Below, piece by piece: positions 41,205-51,400 of a DNA stretch of 64,000 bases. A program made the translations under genes and the position numbers. The notes beneath the pieces were generated by a model. That model saw only the letters and a list, made by a program, of their open reading frames with translations, was not told the DNA's origin and searched no databases. Each line of letters starts with the position of its first letter. The stretch's first letter is position 1. This stretch comes from JACQZU01 sp041908165 (GTDB lineage Bacteria > Acidobacteriota > Holophagae > Holophagales > Holophagaceae), in the NCBI GenBank assembly GCA_041908165.1, contig JAYRFV010000070.1, forward strand, positions 26,883-90,882, given 5' to 3'.

Positions 41205-42258
41205 GATCGAGCCGCGCCCCGAGCCTTCGCGGACGATGCGCCTGCTGTCGCCGCTGCTGGCGGTGGCGCTGATGGTGGTCTGCGGGCTGGTGCTGTTCAA
41301 GGTGCTCGGCAAGGACCCGCTCCAGGGATTCAAGGTGTTCTTCCTGCAGCCGATGGCTGACCGCTACGGAATCGCCGAGCTGTTCCTCAAGGCGACCCCG
41401 CTGATGCTCTGCGCGGTGGGGCTGTCCGTGGGCTTTCGCGGCAACGTCTGGAACATCGGCGCGGAAGGCCAACTGCTGGTGGGCGCCCTGGCCGGGGGCG
41501 GCCTGGCCCTGCACTTCCCCGGCACCCCGGCCCTGGTGCTGCTGCCCGCGATGTTCCTGGCCGGCGCGGCCGGAGGCATGGCCTGGGCGGCGATCCCGGC
41601 CTGGCTGCGGACCCGCTTCAACGCCAACGAGATCCTCACCAGCCTGATGCTGGTCTACATCGCCGAACTGATGGTGTCCTGGCTGGTGCACGGCCCCTGG
41701 AAGGACCCGGACGGCTTCAACTTCCCGCAGACGCGGATGTTCCAGGCCAAGGCGATCCTGCCGGTGCTGGTCGAGGGGACCCGCCTGAACGCCGCCCTGC
41801 TGCTGGCGCTGGCCGCCCTGGTGGTGGGCTGGGTGTTCATGAACCGCAGCTTCCTCGGCTACCAGATGAAGGTGGCCGGCCAGGCCGAGCACGCCGGCCG
41901 CTATGCCGGCTTCTCCGCCCGCCGCACGGTCTGGATGGGCCTGCTGGCCGGCGGCTGCTGCGCCGGGCTGGCCGGCGTCTCGGAGGTCTCCGGGCCCATC
42001 GGCCAGATCACCGAGCACATCTCCCCGGGCTACGGCTTCGCCGCGATGATCGTGGCCTTCGTCGGCCGCCTGGAGCCGGTCGGCATCCTCCTGGCGAGCC
42101 TGCTCATGGCGCTGCTCTACATGGGCGGCGAACAGGCCCAGCAGTACCTGGGCCTGCCCTACTCGATCTCCAAGGTCTTCCAGGGCCTGCTGCTGTTCTT
42201 CCTGCTCGCCTCCGACGTGTTCATCCAGTTCCGGCTGCGGCTGGGGAGCAGGAGGTAG
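41194..42258 (+). CDS. ABC transporter permease, system 1
   Basis: This 354-residue integral membrane protein has about nine hydrophobic segments and resembles the BPD_transp_2 permeases of the BMP nucleoside family. The conserved VWNIGAEGQLLVG segment near residue 80 is typical. The start overlaps the ATPase gene; an ATG at 41236 is an alternative. It pairs with the following permease as a heterodimer. Confidence 0.88.
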   Translation: MWPRIEPRPEPSRTMRLLSPLLAVALMVVCGLVLFKVLGKDPLQGFKVFFLQPMADRYGIAELFLKATPLMLCAVGLSVGFRGNVWNIGAEGQLLVGALAGGGLALHFPGTPALVLLPAMFLAGAAGGMAWAAIPAWLRTRFNANEILTSLMLVYIAELMVSWLVHGPWKDPDGFNFPQTRMFQAKAILPVLVEGTRLNAALLLALAALVVGWVFMNRSFLGYQMKVAGQAEHAGRYAGFSARRTVWMGLLAGGCCAGLAGVSEVSGPIGQITEHISPGYGFAAMIVAFVGRLEPVGILLASLLMALLYMGGEQAQQYLGLPYSISKVFQGLLLFFLLASDVFIQFRLRLGSRR

Positions 42259-42265
42259 GCGAGCC

Positions 42266-43198
42266 ATGGAAACCGGCCTCCTCTCCGCCATCCTGTTCGC
42301 GACCATCGTCGCCGGCACGCCGCTGGTGCTGACCGCCCTCGGCGAACTGGTCACCGAGAAGTCCGGCGTCCTCAACCTCGGCGCCGAGGGCATCATGTCG
42401 GTGGGGGCGGTGGCCGCCTTCGCCACCACGATCCACACCGGCAGCCCGCTGCTGGGCGTGCTCGCGGGGATGGGCGCAGGCATGGCGATGTCGTTCCTGT
42501 TCGCGGTGGCGGCGCTGGCCCTGCAAGCCAACCAGGTGGCTTCCGGGCTGGCCCTGTCGATCTTCGGCGTCGGCCTGTCGGCCTTCATCGGCAAGCCCTA
42601 CGAGTCGATGACCTTGAGCGCCGTCGCGCCGTTCAAGATCCCGCTGCTGTCGCGGCTGCCGGTGCTGGGCCACGCCCTGTTCGAGCAGCAGGCGCTGGTG
42701 TACCTGTCCTGGGCGCTCCTCGGCGCGGTCGCCTGGTTCCTGTACCGTACCCGCTGGGGGCTGGTGCTGCGCGCGGTGGGCGAGGCGCCGGCGGCGGCCC
42801 ACGCGATCGGCTACAAGGTGCTGCGGATCCGCACCGCGGCCTGCCTGTTCGGCGGGGCCATGGCCGGCATCGGCGGCGCCTTCCTCTCGGTCTTCTACAC
42901 GCCGCTGTGGGTGGAGGGGATGGTCGCCGGCCGCGGCTGGATCTCCCTCGCCCTGGTGGTGTTCGCCACCTGGAGGCCGGCCCGGGTGATCGTCGGCGCC
43001 TACCTGTTCGGCGGCGCCATGATCACCCAGATGTTCGTCCAGGCCAGCGGCCTGCGGGTGCAGCTGCCCTCGCAGTTCCTGTCCTCCTTCCCCTACCTTG
43101 CGACGATCCTCGTGCTGGTGCTGATCTCGCGGAACCGCGGCACGATCCGCCTGAACTCGCCCGCCTCCCTCGGCCAGCCCTTCCTGCCCGACGCCTGA
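42266..43198 (+). CDS. ABC transporter permease, system 1 (second)
   Basis: This 310-residue permease has the family segment TEKSGVLNLGAEGIMSVGA near the N-terminus and several hydrophobic helices. It starts 7 bp after the first permease and would pair with it to form the channel. A 48-bp gap then leads to the substrate-binding protein. Confidence 0.88.
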   Translation: METGLLSAILFATIVAGTPLVLTALGELVTEKSGVLNLGAEGIMSVGAVAAFATTIHTGSPLLGVLAGMGAGMAMSFLFAVAALALQANQVASGLALSIFGVGLSAFIGKPYESMTLSAVAPFKIPLLSRLPVLGHALFEQQALVYLSWALLGAVAWFLYRTRWGLVLRAVGEAPAAAHAIGYKVLRIRTAACLFGGAMAGIGGAFLSVFYTPLWVEGMVAGRGWISLALVVFATWRPARVIVGAYLFGGAMITQMFVQASGLRVQLPSQFLSSFPYLATILVLVLISRNRGTIRLNSPASLGQPFLPDA

Positions 43199-43246
43199 TT
43201 CCCGTCCGCCGCCCCGCGCGGCCCCATCCTTCCCACAGGAGTTCCC

Positions 43247-44332
43247 ATGCAGCGCCGCACCACCCTCACCCTTCTCGGCCTGGGCCTCGTCGCCACGGTC
43301 CTGCCGGCCGCCGATCCGGTCCAGGTCGGCTTCGTCTACGTGAGCCCGGTCGGCGATGCCGGCTGGACCTTCCAGCACGACGTGGGCCGCAAGGAGATGG
43401 AGAAGGCGCTGGCCGGCAAGGTCGCCACCCGCTTCGTCGAGAGCGTGCCCGAGGGCGCCGACGCCGAGCGGGTGATCCGGCAGATGGCCGCCGGCGGCGC
43501 CCGGATCGTCTTCACCACCTCCTTCGGCTACATGAACCAGACCGAGAAGGTGGCCGTGGCCTTCCCCGGGAAGGCCTTCTTCCACGCCACCGGCTACAAG
43601 ACCGGCAAGAACATGGGCGTGTACAACGCCCGGTTCTACGAAGGCCGCTACCTCTGCGGCGTCCTCGCCGGCAAGATGACCAAGTCGCACATCGCCGGCT
43701 ACGTCGCCGCCTTCCCGATCCCGGAGGTGCTGCAGGGGATCAACGCCTTCACCCAGGGCATGCGCAGCGTCGATCCCAAGGCCGAGGTCCGGGTGATCTG
43801 GGTGAACAGCTGGTTCGACCCGGGCAAGGAGCGCGAGGCGGCCCTGACCCTGCTCTCCCAGGGCGCCGACATGGTCACCCACCACACCGACAGCACCGCG
43901 GTGGTGCAGGCGGTTGAAGAGAAGCACAAGGGAAACCCCAGCCTGTACGCCTTCGGCTACCACTCGGACATGGCCAAGTACGGGCCGACCTCGCAGCTCA
44001 CCGCCACCACCCACCACTGGGGCGAGTTCTACACCCGCACGGTCAAGGAGGTCCTGGACGGGACCTGGAAGGCCACCAACCTCTGGGGCGGCATGAAGGA
44101 CGGCATGATCAAGCTGGCGCCCCTCAATGCCGCCACGCCGGCCCCGGTGAAGGCCCTGGTGGCCAAGCTCGAGAAGGACATCGTCGCCGGCAGGCTGCAC
44201 CCCTTCGCCGGGCCGGTGGTGGGCCAGGACGGCAAGGAGCGCGTGCCCAAGGGCCGAAACATGACCGACGCCGAGCTGGGCGCCATGGACTACTACGTGG
44301 CCGGCGTCGCCTCGACCCTGCCGAAGAAGTAG
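43247..44332 (+). CDS. BMP family periplasmic substrate-binding protein, system 1
   Basis: This 361-residue protein has a signal peptide (LTLLGLGLVATVLPAA) and the BMP/PnrA-type fold that binds purine nucleosides. Motifs include GFVYVSPVGDAGW and KVAVAFPGKAFFHATGYK, followed by YEGRYLCGVLAGKMTK. No lipobox Cys is present, so it is probably free in the periplasm. It completes transport system 1. CACAGGAG precedes its ATG. Confidence 0.9.
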   Translation: MQRRTTLTLLGLGLVATVLPAADPVQVGFVYVSPVGDAGWTFQHDVGRKEMEKALAGKVATRFVESVPEGADAERVIRQMAAGGARIVFTTSFGYMNQTEKVAVAFPGKAFFHATGYKTGKNMGVYNARFYEGRYLCGVLAGKMTKSHIAGYVAAFPIPEVLQGINAFTQGMRSVDPKAEVRVIWVNSWFDPGKEREAALTLLSQGADMVTHHTDSTAVVQAVEEKHKGNPSLYAFGYHSDMAKYGPTSQLTATTHHWGEFYTRTVKEVLDGTWKATNLWGGMKDGMIKLAPLNAATPAPVKALVAKLEKDIVAGRLHPFAGPVVGQDGKERVPKGRNMTDAELGAMDYYVAGVASTLPKK

Positions 44333-44350
44333 GCCTTCCGACACCCCACG

Positions 44351-44379
44351 GGCGCCGGGGTGGGACGCACCCCGGCGCC
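44351..44379 (+). terminator. 12-bp GC hairpin after BMP gene
   Basis: A perfect 12-bp stem (GGCGCCGGGGTG / CACCCCGGCGCC) with a 5-nt loop lies 18 bp after the BMP gene and 20 bp before the NCS2 permease. No T-tract follows. It may terminate or stabilise the 3' end of the binding-protein mRNA. Confidence 0.45.
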
Positions 44380-44399
44380 GGCTTCATGCAGGAGGTTCC

Positions 44400-45677
44400 A
44401 TGACCCGCCGCACCATCGAAGTGGACGAGCGGCTGCCGCTGCTGCAGACCCTCCCGCTCAGCCTGCAGCACCTGTTCGCCATGTTCGGCGCCACCGTGCT
44501 GGTGCCCTTCCTGTTCAAGGTGAACCCGGCCACCAGCCTGCTGCTCAACGGGGTCGGCACCCTGCTCTACCTGTGGCTGTGCAAGGGCCGCATCCCGGCC
44601 TACCTCGGCTCCAGCTTCGCCTTCCTCGCCCCGGTCTTCGCGGTGCTGGCGCTGGTCGGCCCCGGCGGCTACGCCGCCGCTCAGGGCGGCTTCATCGCCT
44701 TCGGGCTGTTCTTCGTCCTGGTCAGCCAGGTCGTGCGGGTGGCGGGCACCCGCTGGATCGACGTGATCCTGCCCCCGGCGGCGATGGGCGCCATCGTCGC
44801 CATCATCGGTCTCGAACTGGCCCCGGTGGCGGCGGACATGGCCGGGCTCACCGGCAAGGTCTCCGCCCCCTTCACCGTGGCCTCGGCCTCGGCGGTCGCG
44901 CTCGCGACCCTGGGCCTCACCATCCTGGCCTCCGTGCTGCTCCGCGGCTTCCTCGGCGTCATCCCGGTGCTGCTCGGCGTGGTCGGCGGCACCGTCCTGT
45001 CCCTGGTCCTGGGCAAGGTGGACCTGGCCGGCATCGCGGCCGCACCGTGGCTGCAGGTGCCCACCTTCTACGCGCCGACCTTCCACGCCAAGGCGATCCT
45101 GATGATCCTGCCGGCGGCCTTCGTGGTGCTGGCGGAACACGTCGGCCACCTGGTGGTCACCGGCAACATCGTCGGTCGCGACCTGGTGAAGGATCCGGGG
45201 CTGCACCGCTCCCTGCTGGGCGACGGCCTGTCGAACATCCTGTCCGGCCTGGCCGGGGCCACCCCCAACACCACCTACGGCGAGAACATCGGCGTCATGG
45301 CCATCACCAAGGTCTACAGCGTGTGGGTGATCGGCGGGGCCGCGGTCATCGCCATCGTGGTCAGCTTCCTCGGCAAGGTCGCCGACGCCATCCGGGCGAT
45401 CCCGGTGCCGGTGATGGGCGGCGTCTGCCTGCTGCTGTTCGGCATCATCGCCGCCGCCGGCATCCGCATGCTGGTGGAGCAGAAGGTCGACTACTCGAAG
45501 CCGCGCAACCTGGTGCTGACCAGCGTGGTGCTCACCGCCGGCGCCAGCGGCGCGGCGGTGAAGCTGGGCGCGGTCGAGTTGAAGGGCATGGCCCTCGGCA
45601 CCACCGTGGCGATTGTGCTGAGCCTGCTGTTCTGGGCCTTCGACCGCCTGGGCCTCAGCAACGACGCCGAGAAGTGA
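44400..45677 (+). CDS. NCS2 uracil/xanthine permease
   Basis: This 425-residue protein is an NCS2-family base transporter with 12-14 hydrophobic segments. The family signature region is visible at GATPNTTYGENIGVM (about residues 286-300); the glutamate and the following residues line the substrate site. It reads more like UraA than like the XanQ group in spelling, so substrate could be uracil, xanthine or urate. Synteny with the xanthine dehydrogenase favours a purine base. It follows the ABC system 1 genes; GCAGGAGG precedes the ATG. Confidence 0.9.
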   Translation: MTRRTIEVDERLPLLQTLPLSLQHLFAMFGATVLVPFLFKVNPATSLLLNGVGTLLYLWLCKGRIPAYLGSSFAFLAPVFAVLALVGPGGYAAAQGGFIAFGLFFVLVSQVVRVAGTRWIDVILPPAAMGAIVAIIGLELAPVAADMAGLTGKVSAPFTVASASAVALATLGLTILASVLLRGFLGVIPVLLGVVGGTVLSLVLGKVDLAGIAAAPWLQVPTFYAPTFHAKAILMILPAAFVVLAEHVGHLVVTGNIVGRDLVKDPGLHRSLLGDGLSNILSGLAGATPNTTYGENIGVMAITKVYSVWVIGGAAVIAIVVSFLGKVADAIRAIPVPVMGGVCLLLFGIIAAAGIRMLVEQKVDYSKPRNLVLTSVVLTAGASGAAVKLGAVELKGMALGTTVAIVLSLLFWAFDRLGLSNDAEK

Positions 45678-45696
45678 CCCCCAAATAGGGCAAGCA

Positions 45697-45731
45697 AAAA
45701 ATAACCCGGCAGGGTAAATTATTTATCGACC
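45697..45731. promoter_or_regulatory. AT-rich regulatory block before Se-dependent XDH
   Basis: In the 125-bp gap, AAAAAATAA and GGTAAATTATTTATCG (45713-45728) form an AT island in otherwise GC-rich sequence. The second part matches the motif seen at 37957 and 58061. It lies upstream of the fused xanthine dehydrogenase gene, whose -10 is not convincing. Confidence 0.4.
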
Positions 45732-45802
45732 CCCAGGTCCGGACCCCGCGGACCACACTGGGGGACTGTGGGTGCGCCCACGGGCCGGAACGGAGGTTCC
45801 CC

Positions 45803-48409
45803 ATGGAATTCACCCTCAATGGCCGGAACCGGACCGAAGCGGTCGACCCTGAACTGAACCTGCTCGCCTACCTGCGCGACGTGGCCGGGCTGATCAGCCC
45901 GAAGGACGGCTGCTCCGGCGAGGGCGTGTGCGGCTGCTGCACGGTGCTGGTGGACGGCGCGGCGCGGCTGAGCTGCCGGATGAAGGTCAAGGACGTGGCC
46001 GGCAAGGCCGTCACCACCGCCGAGGGCCTGTCGCCGCGTGAGCGCGATGTGTTCGCCGACGCCTTCGTGGCCAAGGGCGGCGTCCAGTGCGGTTTCTGCA
46101 CCCCGGGCATCGTCATGAAGGCCAAGGCCATGCTGGACCGGAACCCGAACCCCACCCGCGAGGAGATCGCCGGCGGGCTGTCCGGGAACATCTGCCGCTG
46201 CACCGGCTACAAGAAGGTGATCGACTCCATCGAATGCGCCGCCGAGGCGCTGCGCGACGGCACGCCGGTGGCGATGCCCGAGGGGACCGGCCGGGTCGGC
46301 ACCCGCCACGGCAAGTACACCGGCCGCGAGGCGGTGCTGGGCGACCGCGTGTTCGTCGCCGACATGAAAGAGCCGGGGATGATCCACGGCGCGCTGCGCT
46401 TCTCCGACCACCCGCGGGCCAAGGTCCTGAGGATCGACGTCAGCGCGGCACTGGCCGTGCCGGGCGTCCTCAAGGTGCTGACCGCTGCGGACGTTCCCGG
46501 CAAGCGGCAGATGGGCTCCATCACCATGGACTGGCCGGTGCTGGTGGCCGAGGGCGAGACCACCTGCTTCGTCGGCGACGTGCTGGCGACGGTGGCCGCC
46601 GAGAGCGAGGCCGTCGCCCGCGCCGCCGCGGCCCTGGTGAAGGTCGAGTACGAGGTGCTCGCGCCGGTGACCGACCTGTTCGAGGCGCTGCAGCCGGAGT
46701 CGCCCCAGGTCCACCCGATGTTCCCGGGCAACGTGCTGCACCGCGCCGGCGTCAAGGTCGGCGACGCCGAGGCCGCGCTGGCCGCGTCGGCCTTCGTCAC
46801 CCGCCACCGCTTCACCACCCAGCGGGTGGAGCACGCCTTCCTCGAGCCGGAGGCGACCCTGGCGCTGCCCTGGAGCAAGGACGGGCAGCCCGGCGTGAAG
46901 GTCTACAGCTGCAGCCAGGGGGTCTACGAGGACCGCCACCAGCTCGCCCTGCTGCTCGGCCTGGACAAGGCCCGGGTGAACGTCGTGCAGGTGCAGAACG
47001 GCGGCGGCTTCGGCGGCAAGGAGGACATCACCACCCAGAGCCACGCCGCGCTGCTGGCCTGGCTGACCGGCCGGCCGGCGATGGTGCGGCTGACCCGGCA
47101 GGACTCCCTGCGCATGCACACCAAGCGCCACCCGATCACCATGGACTACGCCGTGGGCTGCGACCGCGACGGCCGCCTGACCGGCATGGTCGTGACCATG
47201 CACTCCGACAGCGGCGCCTACTCGAGCGTCGGGCTGGCGGTGATCGAACGGGCGGTGTCCCACTCCGCGGCCGCCTACTACGTGCCCCACGTGCAGGTGA
47301 ACGGCACCGCGGTGGTCACCAACAACGCCCCCTGCGGCGCCTTCCGCGGCTTCGGCGTGAACCAGTCCAACTTCGCCTTCGAGTCCTGCCTGGACGAGCT
47401 GTGCCGGATGGGCGGCTTCGACCGCTGGCAGTTCCGCTGGGACAACGCGCTCACCGAGGGCCGCACCATCGCCACCGGCCAGACCCTCACCGCCGGGGTC
47501 GGCGTGCGCAAATGCCTGGAAGCCCTGAAGGAGCGCTTCCAGCAGGCGAAATTCGCGGGTCTCGCCGCGGGCATGAAGAACACCGGCATCGGCTGCGGCC
47601 TGGCCGACTTCAGCCACGCCAAGGTGGTGGTGAAGGCCGCCGACCGGGTGGAGCTGCACCACGGCTGGTGCGAGATGGGCCAGGGCAACTTCACCATGGG
47701 CGTGCAGACGATCGTCGAGGAGACCGGCATCGATCCGGCCTGCATCGAGGTGATCGTGGAGACCAACGAGGAGGCCGAGGCCGGCATGACCACCGGCTCC
47801 CGCGGCACCTCGCTGCTGGCCAACTCGGTGATCGCCGCCTGCAAGGACCTGAAGCGCGACCTGGCCGCCGGCCTGACGCTCAAGGACCTGGTGGGCCGCG
47901 AGTACCGCGGCAGCTGGGTGTGCGACTGGACGGTGCCGCCGGGCAAGCCGCCCAAGCCCGGCTACGACATGATCACCCACTACTCCTTCGGCTTCGCCGC
48001 GCAGCTGGTGGAGCTGGACGAGACCGGGAAGATCACCCGCATCACCGCCGCCCACGACGCCGGCCGGATCATGAACCCGACCCTCTACGAAGGCCAGATC
48101 GAGGGCTCCCTGCACATGGGCCTGGGCTACGCGGTCACCGAGGAGTTCCCCTACCGGGACGGCCGGCCGGTGTCGCTGAAGATGGCCGACCTCGGCCTGA
48201 TCAAGGCCAAGGATATGCCGCCCATGGACATCATCGGCATCGAGGTGGCGGACGCGGTCGGCCCCTACGGTGCCAAGGGGGTCGGCGAGATCGGCCTGGT
48301 GCCCACCGCCGCCGCCGTGGCCAACGCCCTCTGCCAGCTGGACGGCGTCCGCCGCACCACCCTGCCGCTGAAGGACCTGCGCCTTCTGGGCAAGAAGCCG
48401 AAGGCCTGA
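45803..48409 (+). CDS. Selenium-dependent-type xanthine dehydrogenase (fused FeS-Mo)
   Basis: This 868-residue molybdenum hydroxylase fuses the 2Fe-2S domain (CSGEGVCGCC near residue 36, CGFCTPG and CRCTGY near 97-134) to the Mo domain (NGGGFGGKED at about 399, CGAFRGFGVNQ at about 511, GAKGVGEIGL near 830 with the catalytic Glu). It lacks an FAD domain. This layout and length match the selenium-dependent xanthine dehydrogenase group, in which labile selenium replaces the Mo sulfido ligand. No Sec codon is needed and no in-frame TGA is present. GGAGG lies 9 nt ahead of the ATG. YgfK follows after 7 bp and may be its electron partner. Confidence 0.9.
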   Translation: MEFTLNGRNRTEAVDPELNLLAYLRDVAGLISPKDGCSGEGVCGCCTVLVDGAARLSCRMKVKDVAGKAVTTAEGLSPRERDVFADAFVAKGGVQCGFCTPGIVMKAKAMLDRNPNPTREEIAGGLSGNICRCTGYKKVIDSIECAAEALRDGTPVAMPEGTGRVGTRHGKYTGREAVLGDRVFVADMKEPGMIHGALRFSDHPRAKVLRIDVSAALAVPGVLKVLTAADVPGKRQMGSITMDWPVLVAEGETTCFVGDVLATVAAESEAVARAAAALVKVEYEVLAPVTDLFEALQPESPQVHPMFPGNVLHRAGVKVGDAEAALAASAFVTRHRFTTQRVEHAFLEPEATLALPWSKDGQPGVKVYSCSQGVYEDRHQLALLLGLDKARVNVVQVQNGGGFGGKEDITTQSHAALLAWLTGRPAMVRLTRQDSLRMHTKRHPITMDYAVGCDRDGRLTGMVVTMHSDSGAYSSVGLAVIERAVSHSAAAYYVPHVQVNGTAVVTNNAPCGAFRGFGVNQSNFAFESCLDELCRMGGFDRWQFRWDNALTEGRTIATGQTLTAGVGVRKCLEALKERFQQAKFAGLAAGMKNTGIGCGLADFSHAKVVVKAADRVELHHGWCEMGQGNFTMGVQTIVEETGIDPACIEVIVETNEEAEAGMTTGSRGTSLLANSVIAACKDLKRDLAAGLTLKDLVGREYRGSWVCDWTVPPGKPPKPGYDMITHYSFGFAAQLVELDETGKITRITAAHDAGRIMNPTLYEGQIEGSLHMGLGYAVTEEFPYRDGRPVSLKMADLGLIKAKDMPPMDIIGIEVADAVGPYGAKGVGEIGLVPTAAAVANALCQLDGVRRTTLPLKDLRLLGKKPKA

Positions 48410-48416
48410 GGCCGCC

Positions 48417-51400
48417 ATGGACAAGCCGTTCCGCCCGATCCCCCTCGCCCGGCTCGCCCGCTGGATCTTCAAGGGCCTGGAGGGCGACGGCACCGTGCTG
48501 GGCCTGCCCCGGGCCAACTTCCAGGTTCCCGACCCGCGCTTCGCGGCGGACTTCCAGGGCCGTCCCCTGGCCGCGCCGCTGGGCATGGCCGCCGGGCCGC
48601 ACACCCAGCTGGCCCAGAACCTGGTGGCCGGCTGGCTGTGCGGGGCGCGTTTCATGGAGCTGAAGACCGTCCAGATCCTCGACGAGCTGGAGGTTGCGCG
48701 GCCGTGCATCGACGCCGCCGACGCCACCTTCAACTGCGAGTGGAGCCAGGAGCTCAAGCTGGAGCAGTCCTTCCAGGAGTACCTGAACGCCTGGGTGCTG
48801 CTGCACGCCCTGGCCCACCGCTTCGGCCTGCCCGATCCAGGCACCCACTTCTCCATGAGCGTCGGCTACAACCTCGAGGGCATCCAGTCGCCACGGGTGC
48901 AGGCCTTCATCGCCGCGATGCGCGATGCCGGCCCGGCCCTGGACGCGGCGGTCGCCGAGGTGGCCACGGTCTACCCCGCGGTGCGCGACCTGGCGATCCC
49001 GCGGCGGCTGTCGAACCACATCACCCTTTCCACCATGCACGGCTGCCCGCCGGCGGAGATCGAGCGGATCGCCACCTTCCTGCTGACCGAGCTGGAGGTC
49101 CACACCTGGGTGAAGCTGAACCCCACCCTGCTCGGCCCGGACCGCCTGCGGGGCCTGCTCAACGGCACCCTCGGCTTCGACATCGAGGTGCCCGACTTGG
49201 CGTTCGCGCACGACCCGGGGTACGCCGACGCCCTGGCCATGATCCGGCGGCTGGCGGCCCTCGCCGAGGGACGGCCCGAGCAGTTCGGCCTCAAGCTCAC
49301 CAACACCCTGGAAGTGGTCAACCAGCGCGGCGTGTTCCCGCCCGCCGAGACGATGATGTACCTCTCCGGCCGGGCCCTGCATCCACTCACCCTGGCCCTG
49401 GCCAGCCAGCTCGACCGCGCCCTCGGCGGCAAGGTCCCCTTGAGCTTCTGCGGCGGCGCCGACGCCCAGAACTTCGCCGACCTGGTGGCCGACGGCCTCG
49501 GCCCGGTGACGGTCTGCACCGACCTGCTCAAGCCCGGCGGCTACGCCCGGCTGCAGCAGTACCTGGTGAACCTGGCGGCGGCCTTCGACCGGGTCGGCGC
49601 CGGCAGCCTGTCCGACTACCTGGCCCGGGCCGGCGGCACGCTCCCCCGCCACGCGGCGGCGGCGGCGCAGGATCCGCGCTACCGGGCGCGGGTGCGGCCC
49701 CTCGACTTCAAGGGTCCGCGGGCCCTGGGCGCCTTCGACTGCATCGCCGCCCCCTGCCAGGAGGCCTGTCCGGCCCACCAGAACATCCCCGACTACCTCT
49801 GGCACGTGGCCCACGGCGACCCCAGCGCCTCGCTGCAGGCGATCCTCCACACCAACCCGCAGCCGGGCATCACCGGCAGCGTCTGCGACCACCCCTGCAC
49901 CGAGAAGTGCGTGCGCAACTTCTACGACGGCCCGCTGGCGATCCGCGAGATCAAGCGCTTCGCCTTCGAGCGCGGCGAGGCACCGACGCCGCTGCCGGAG
50001 CCGCCCAACGGCATCGCCGTCGCCATCATCGGCGCCGGCGCGGCCGGGCTGTCGGCGGCCTACTACCTGGCGCGACTGGGCTTCGACGCCCAGGTCTTCG
50101 AATCCCGCCCGCACCTGGGCGGCATGGTCGGCGCGGTGATTCCCGCCTATCGCCTGGACGGCAGGGCCATCGGCAACGACCTGCAGCGGCTCGAGCAGCT
50201 GGGGGTAAAGATCCACCGCGGCACCGGCGTGGGAAGGGACCTCTCGCTGGCCGACCTGCGGCAGAACTTCCGCTACGTGTTCCTCGGCCTGGGCGCCGCC
50301 CGCGGCAAGCGGCTCGGGATCCCGGGCGAGGACGCCGCCGGGGTGTTCGACGCCCTCGACTTCCTCGACCACGTCCAGGACCGTGCCAAGGACTCCCTGG
50401 GCCGGAACGTGCTGGTCATCGGCGGCGGCAACTCCGCCATGGATGCCGCCCGCTCGGCGGTGCGCCTGACCCCCGAGGGCCGGGTCAGCCTGGTCTACCG
50501 GCGCACCCGCGCCGAGATGCCGGCGGACCCGGCCGAGGTCCACGACTGCATCGAGGAGGGCATCGGCCTGCGCGACCTGCTGGCCCCGGCGCGGGTGGTG
50601 ACCGAATCCGGCAAGGTGGTCGGCCTGGCCTGCACGCCCATGAAGCTGGGCGAACGGGACGCCTCCGGTCGGCCGCGGCCGGTGCCCTCCGGCGAGCCCG
50701 AAATCGTCCTGCCCGCCGACACAATCATTCCGGCGATCAGCCAGGAGCCGGAGCTGGGCTTCCTGGCGGAGCTGGACCTCAAGCGCAAGCGCGACGGCAC
50801 CCTGGAGGTTTCGGACTGCGGGGAGACCAGCCTTCCCGGCTTCTTTGCCGGCGGCGACGTGGTCCGCGGGCCGGCCTCGGTGATCCACGCCATCGCCGAC
50901 GGCCACCGCGCCGCCCTCGAGATCGGCCGCCGCCACGGCCGGACGCTGCCGCCCGAGCCGGAGCTGGACAAGTCCCAGAGCGCCGCCGAGCTGATGGACC
51001 GCAAGGCCCGCAGCGCCGCGCCGCTGACCGTGCCGGTGCTGCCCCTGGCCCAGCGCGGCAGCTTCGACGAGGTGCTGCAGTCGTTCCCGCCCGAGTCCGC
51101 CGCCGCCGAGGCGGCCCGCTGCCTGGACTGCGACGACCTCTGCAGCCTCTGCGTCACGGTCTGCCCGAACCGCGCCAACATCGCCTACGCCACCCCGGCC
51201 ATGGACCTGCAGGTGCCGGTGCTGGTCCAGCGCGGCGGCGCCCTGCAGGTGGAGACCAGCCGCCCCTTCCGCATCGCCCAGGCGGTGCAGATCCTCAACC
51301 TCGGCGACGCCTGCAACGACTGCGGCAACTGCACCCCCTTCTGCCCCACCAGCGGCGCGCCCTACAAGGACAAGCCGCGGATCTGGGACGACCCGGAAGC

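Noticed and set aside
45803..48409. Possible selenocysteine codons in the selenium-type xanthine dehydrogenase
   Set aside because: No in-frame TGA is present; selenium in this enzyme group is a labile cofactor ligand, not Sec.
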